A program made the translations under genes and the position numbers. The notes beneath the pieces were generated by a model. That model was not told where the DNA came from, did not search any database, and saw only the letters and a program-made list of their open reading frames with translations. DNA of 5,197 nucleotides, taken from assembly GCA_028288905.1 (NCBI GenBank), contig JAQGHJ010000266.1, forward strand, positions 1-5,197. Reading direction: 5' to 3'. This document shows, piece after piece, positions 3,972 through 5,197 of the stretch; position 1 is the first letter of the stretch, and each line of letters begins with the position of its first letter. Source of the stretch: Phycisphaerales bacterium. Lineage in GTDB: Bacteria; Planctomycetota; Phycisphaerae; Tepidisphaerales; Tepidisphaeraceae.

Positions 3972-5197
3972 CTAGGACCCCCTGGATTCGGCTGCGGAAG
4001 CGACCGGTTGAGTGGCAGCCGCGGCGGGGCGGGTCGCCGCCTCCGACGTGGGTCGCTCCCAGCCGCCGCCGAGCGCTTTGTACAACGCAACGAGATTCGT
4101 GGAGACGGTGCGGTCGCTCTGGACGAGGGCATCTTGCGACGCGAAGAGGTCGCGCTGCGCTTGGAGCACGTTGAGGAAGTCCGTCCGGCCGGCCTCGTAC
4201 AGCTGGGTGGCAAGCGTGACGGCTCGGCCGTTCGCCTCGGCGGCGGCGGCCAGGGTCTTGCGCCGGTCCGCCTCGCGCAGGTAGCCGACCAGCGCGTCCT
4301 CCACGTCCCGGAAGGCGGTCAACACCGACTGCTCGTACAGCAGCGCCGCCTGCTCCTGGCGGGCGTTCTGTACGCGGATGTTCGCCCGGATCCGTCCGGC
4401 ATCGAAGATGGGCCAAGTGATGCTGGGACCGATCGAGTAGAACCGGCTGGAGTAGTTGAACAGGTCGCCGAACTCCAGCCCCTGGGTGCCGAGCGATCCG
4501 GTCAGGGCGAACCGCGGGAACAGGTCGGCGGTGGCGACGCCGATGCGGGCGGTGGCGGCGGCCAGCCGGCGCTCCGCCCGGCGGACGTCGGGGCGGCGGC
4601 GGAGCAGGTCGCTCGGCAGCCCGACCGGAAGATCCGGCGGCGGCTTCGGGATCGCCTTCGGCGGTGACAGCTCGTCGGCCAGCGCCATCGGCGGCTGGCC
4701 GACGAGCACCCCGATCGCGTGGATCGACTGCCGGGCCAGCGCGTCGAGCGACGGGATGGCCGACGCCGTCGTCGCCACCTGGGCCTCGGCTTGGGCGACG
4801 GCCAGGTCGGTCGTCAGGCCGGCCCGCAGCCGGTTGCGGGTCAGGTCCAGCGTGTCCTGCTGCGTGCGGAGGTTCTCGCGGGCAATGGTGGCCTGCCGCT
4901 GGTACCCGCGGAGCTCCACGTAGCTGCGGGCGAGGTCGCCGAGCAACGTGACAAGCACGTCCCGTTCGTCCTCCACGGCGGCGGCGACGTCGCCGGTCGC
5001 CCCCTCCACGCCCCGGCGAACGCCGCCGAACACGTCGAACTCCCACGACGCGTCGAACCCGGCATGGTACAGGTCGAACACGCCGGAGAACCCGGAGAAG
5101 CTCTGACTCCCGGTCGACCCGGTGACGCCGCCGGTCGTGCCCGTTCCGGTACCGGTCCCTCCTGTCCCACCGGTGCCCCCCGTGCCGCCGGTCCCGC
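3972..5197 (-). CDS. Efflux outer-membrane factor, NodT/OprM-type (RND efflux system), N-terminus beyond the window
   Basis: This is the outer-membrane channel of a tripartite efflux pump, forming the TolC-like trimeric duct that takes substrates from an inner-membrane pump and periplasmic adaptor. The visible part is 407 residues ending at TAG 3972-3974 and is open to the right edge, so signal peptide and first helices are missing; full members are usually about 450-500 residues. From the first full codon, family landmarks are GFDASWEFDVFGGVRR at 46-61, LARSYVELRGYQRQ at 88-101, RRRPDVRRAERRLAAATARI at 199-218, PSITWPIFDAGRIRA at 257-271 and DFLNVLQAQRDLF at 339-351, i.e. both OEP repeats. 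ALGGGW at 374-379 is the usual end; an Ala/Pro/Ser tail of about 28 residues follows. Residues 1-38 are Gly/Thr/Ser-rich, placed just before the strand entering the membrane (GFDASW), where an extracellular loop is expected. Pump and adaptor genes would be expected upstream, off the right edge. Confidence 0.93.
   Translation of the reverse strand, partial: GTGGTGGTGGTGGTGTGTGTTGGVTGSTGSQSFSGFSGVFDLYHAGFDASWEFDVFGGVRRGVEGATGDVAAAVEDERDVLVTLLGDLARSYVELRGYQRQATIARENLRTQQDTLDLTRNRLRAGLTTDLAVAQAEAQVATTASAIPSLDALARQSIHAIGVLVGQPPMALADELSPPKAIPKPPPDLPVGLPSDLLRRRPDVRRAERRLAAATARIGVATADLFPRFALTGSLGTQGLEFGDLFNYSSRFYSIGPSITWPIFDAGRIRANIRVQNARQEQAALLYEQSVLTAFRDVEDALVGYLREADRRKTLAAAAEANGRAVTLATQLYEAGRTDFLNVLQAQRDLFASQDALVQSDRTVSTNLVALYKALGGGWERPTSEAATRPAAAATQPVASAAESRGS
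5127..5197 (-). repeat. Gly/Thr low-complexity tandem codon repeat inside the efflux gene
   Basis: In the efflux reading frame the last 71 bases encode repeated Thr-Gly-Gly and Thr-Gly units (GTGGTGGTGGTGGTGTGTGT, then TGG). At codon level the units are not copies: ACC, ACG and ACA all encode the Thr, and GGC, GGG, GGT and GGA all encode the Gly. The tract continues beyond the window, so its full length is unknown. Confidence 0.8.

Noticed and set aside
3134..4174. A 346-codon plus-strand open frame spanning the convergent region
   Set aside because: It overlaps the MocA-like gene, two hairpins and the efflux gene end; composition is Arg/Pro-rich with no family resemblance.
3661..5046. A 461-codon minus-strand open frame over the efflux gene
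   Set aside because: Longest open frame in the window but it is another frame of the efflux factor; translation is almost all Arg/Gly/Pro/Ala and shows no domain, while the neighbouring frame matches OEP motifs throughout.
1..5197. CRISPR arrays, tRNA or rRNA genes, transposases, integrases, toxin-antitoxin or phage genes
   Set aside because: Nothing of the kind seen on either strand: no regularly spaced repeats, no cloverleaf-like segment noticed, no matching protein motifs.

Overview
The window is very GC-rich bacterial DNA with strong third-position G/C bias in the real genes. It encodes a TolC/NodT-type outer-membrane factor, so the host has a Gram-negative envelope. The overall style (very high GC, roomy intergenic gaps, Gly/Thr low-complexity protein, molybdenum hydroxylase genes beside an SDR) would suit a planctomycete such as a Gemmata relative. 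That placement is a low-confidence inference; no rRNA or marker gene is present.

Layout, left to right. (1) 1-1429, minus strand: two genes of a three-subunit molybdenum hydroxylase of the aldehyde oxidoreductase PaoABC/YagTSR type. The small [2Fe-2S] subunit (875-1429) is joined by an ATGA overlap to the FAD-binding subunit (1-878, running off the left edge). The large molybdopterin subunit would be expected next, outside the window. The FAD gene carries an in-frame TAG at 456-458, inside its cysteine-rich loop, with family-like sequence continuing in the same frame afterwards. (2) 1430-1783: divergent intergenic region. (3) 1784-2563, plus: an intact classical short-chain dehydrogenase/reductase. 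(4) 2564-2822: gap with no convincing gene, ending in a strong Shine-Dalgarno. (5) 2823-3434, plus: a MocA-like nucleotidyltransferase that probably starts at CTG and has Val in place of the usual metal-binding Asp. (6) 3435-3971: 537 bases between convergent genes, holding a strong terminator that works on the minus strand, a second 13-bp perfect hairpin and an AT-rich palindrome. (7) 3972-5197, minus: C-terminal 407 residues of an RND-type efflux outer-membrane factor, whose visible N-terminal edge is a Gly/Thr repeat tract.

How they fit together: MocA-type enzymes cytidylylate molybdopterin to make the MCD cofactor used by PaoABC-type enzymes, so the nucleotidyltransferase and the hydroxylase subunits are plausibly one functional set, interrupted by an SDR of unknown substrate. 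Both Moco-linked genes carry a damaging-looking change (amber stop; Asp to Val), which raises the possibility that this set is decaying, unless these are sequence errors. The efflux gene appears functionally separate. I see no CRISPR array, tRNA, rRNA, insertion sequence or phage gene, and nothing that I would call a new defence or mobile system.
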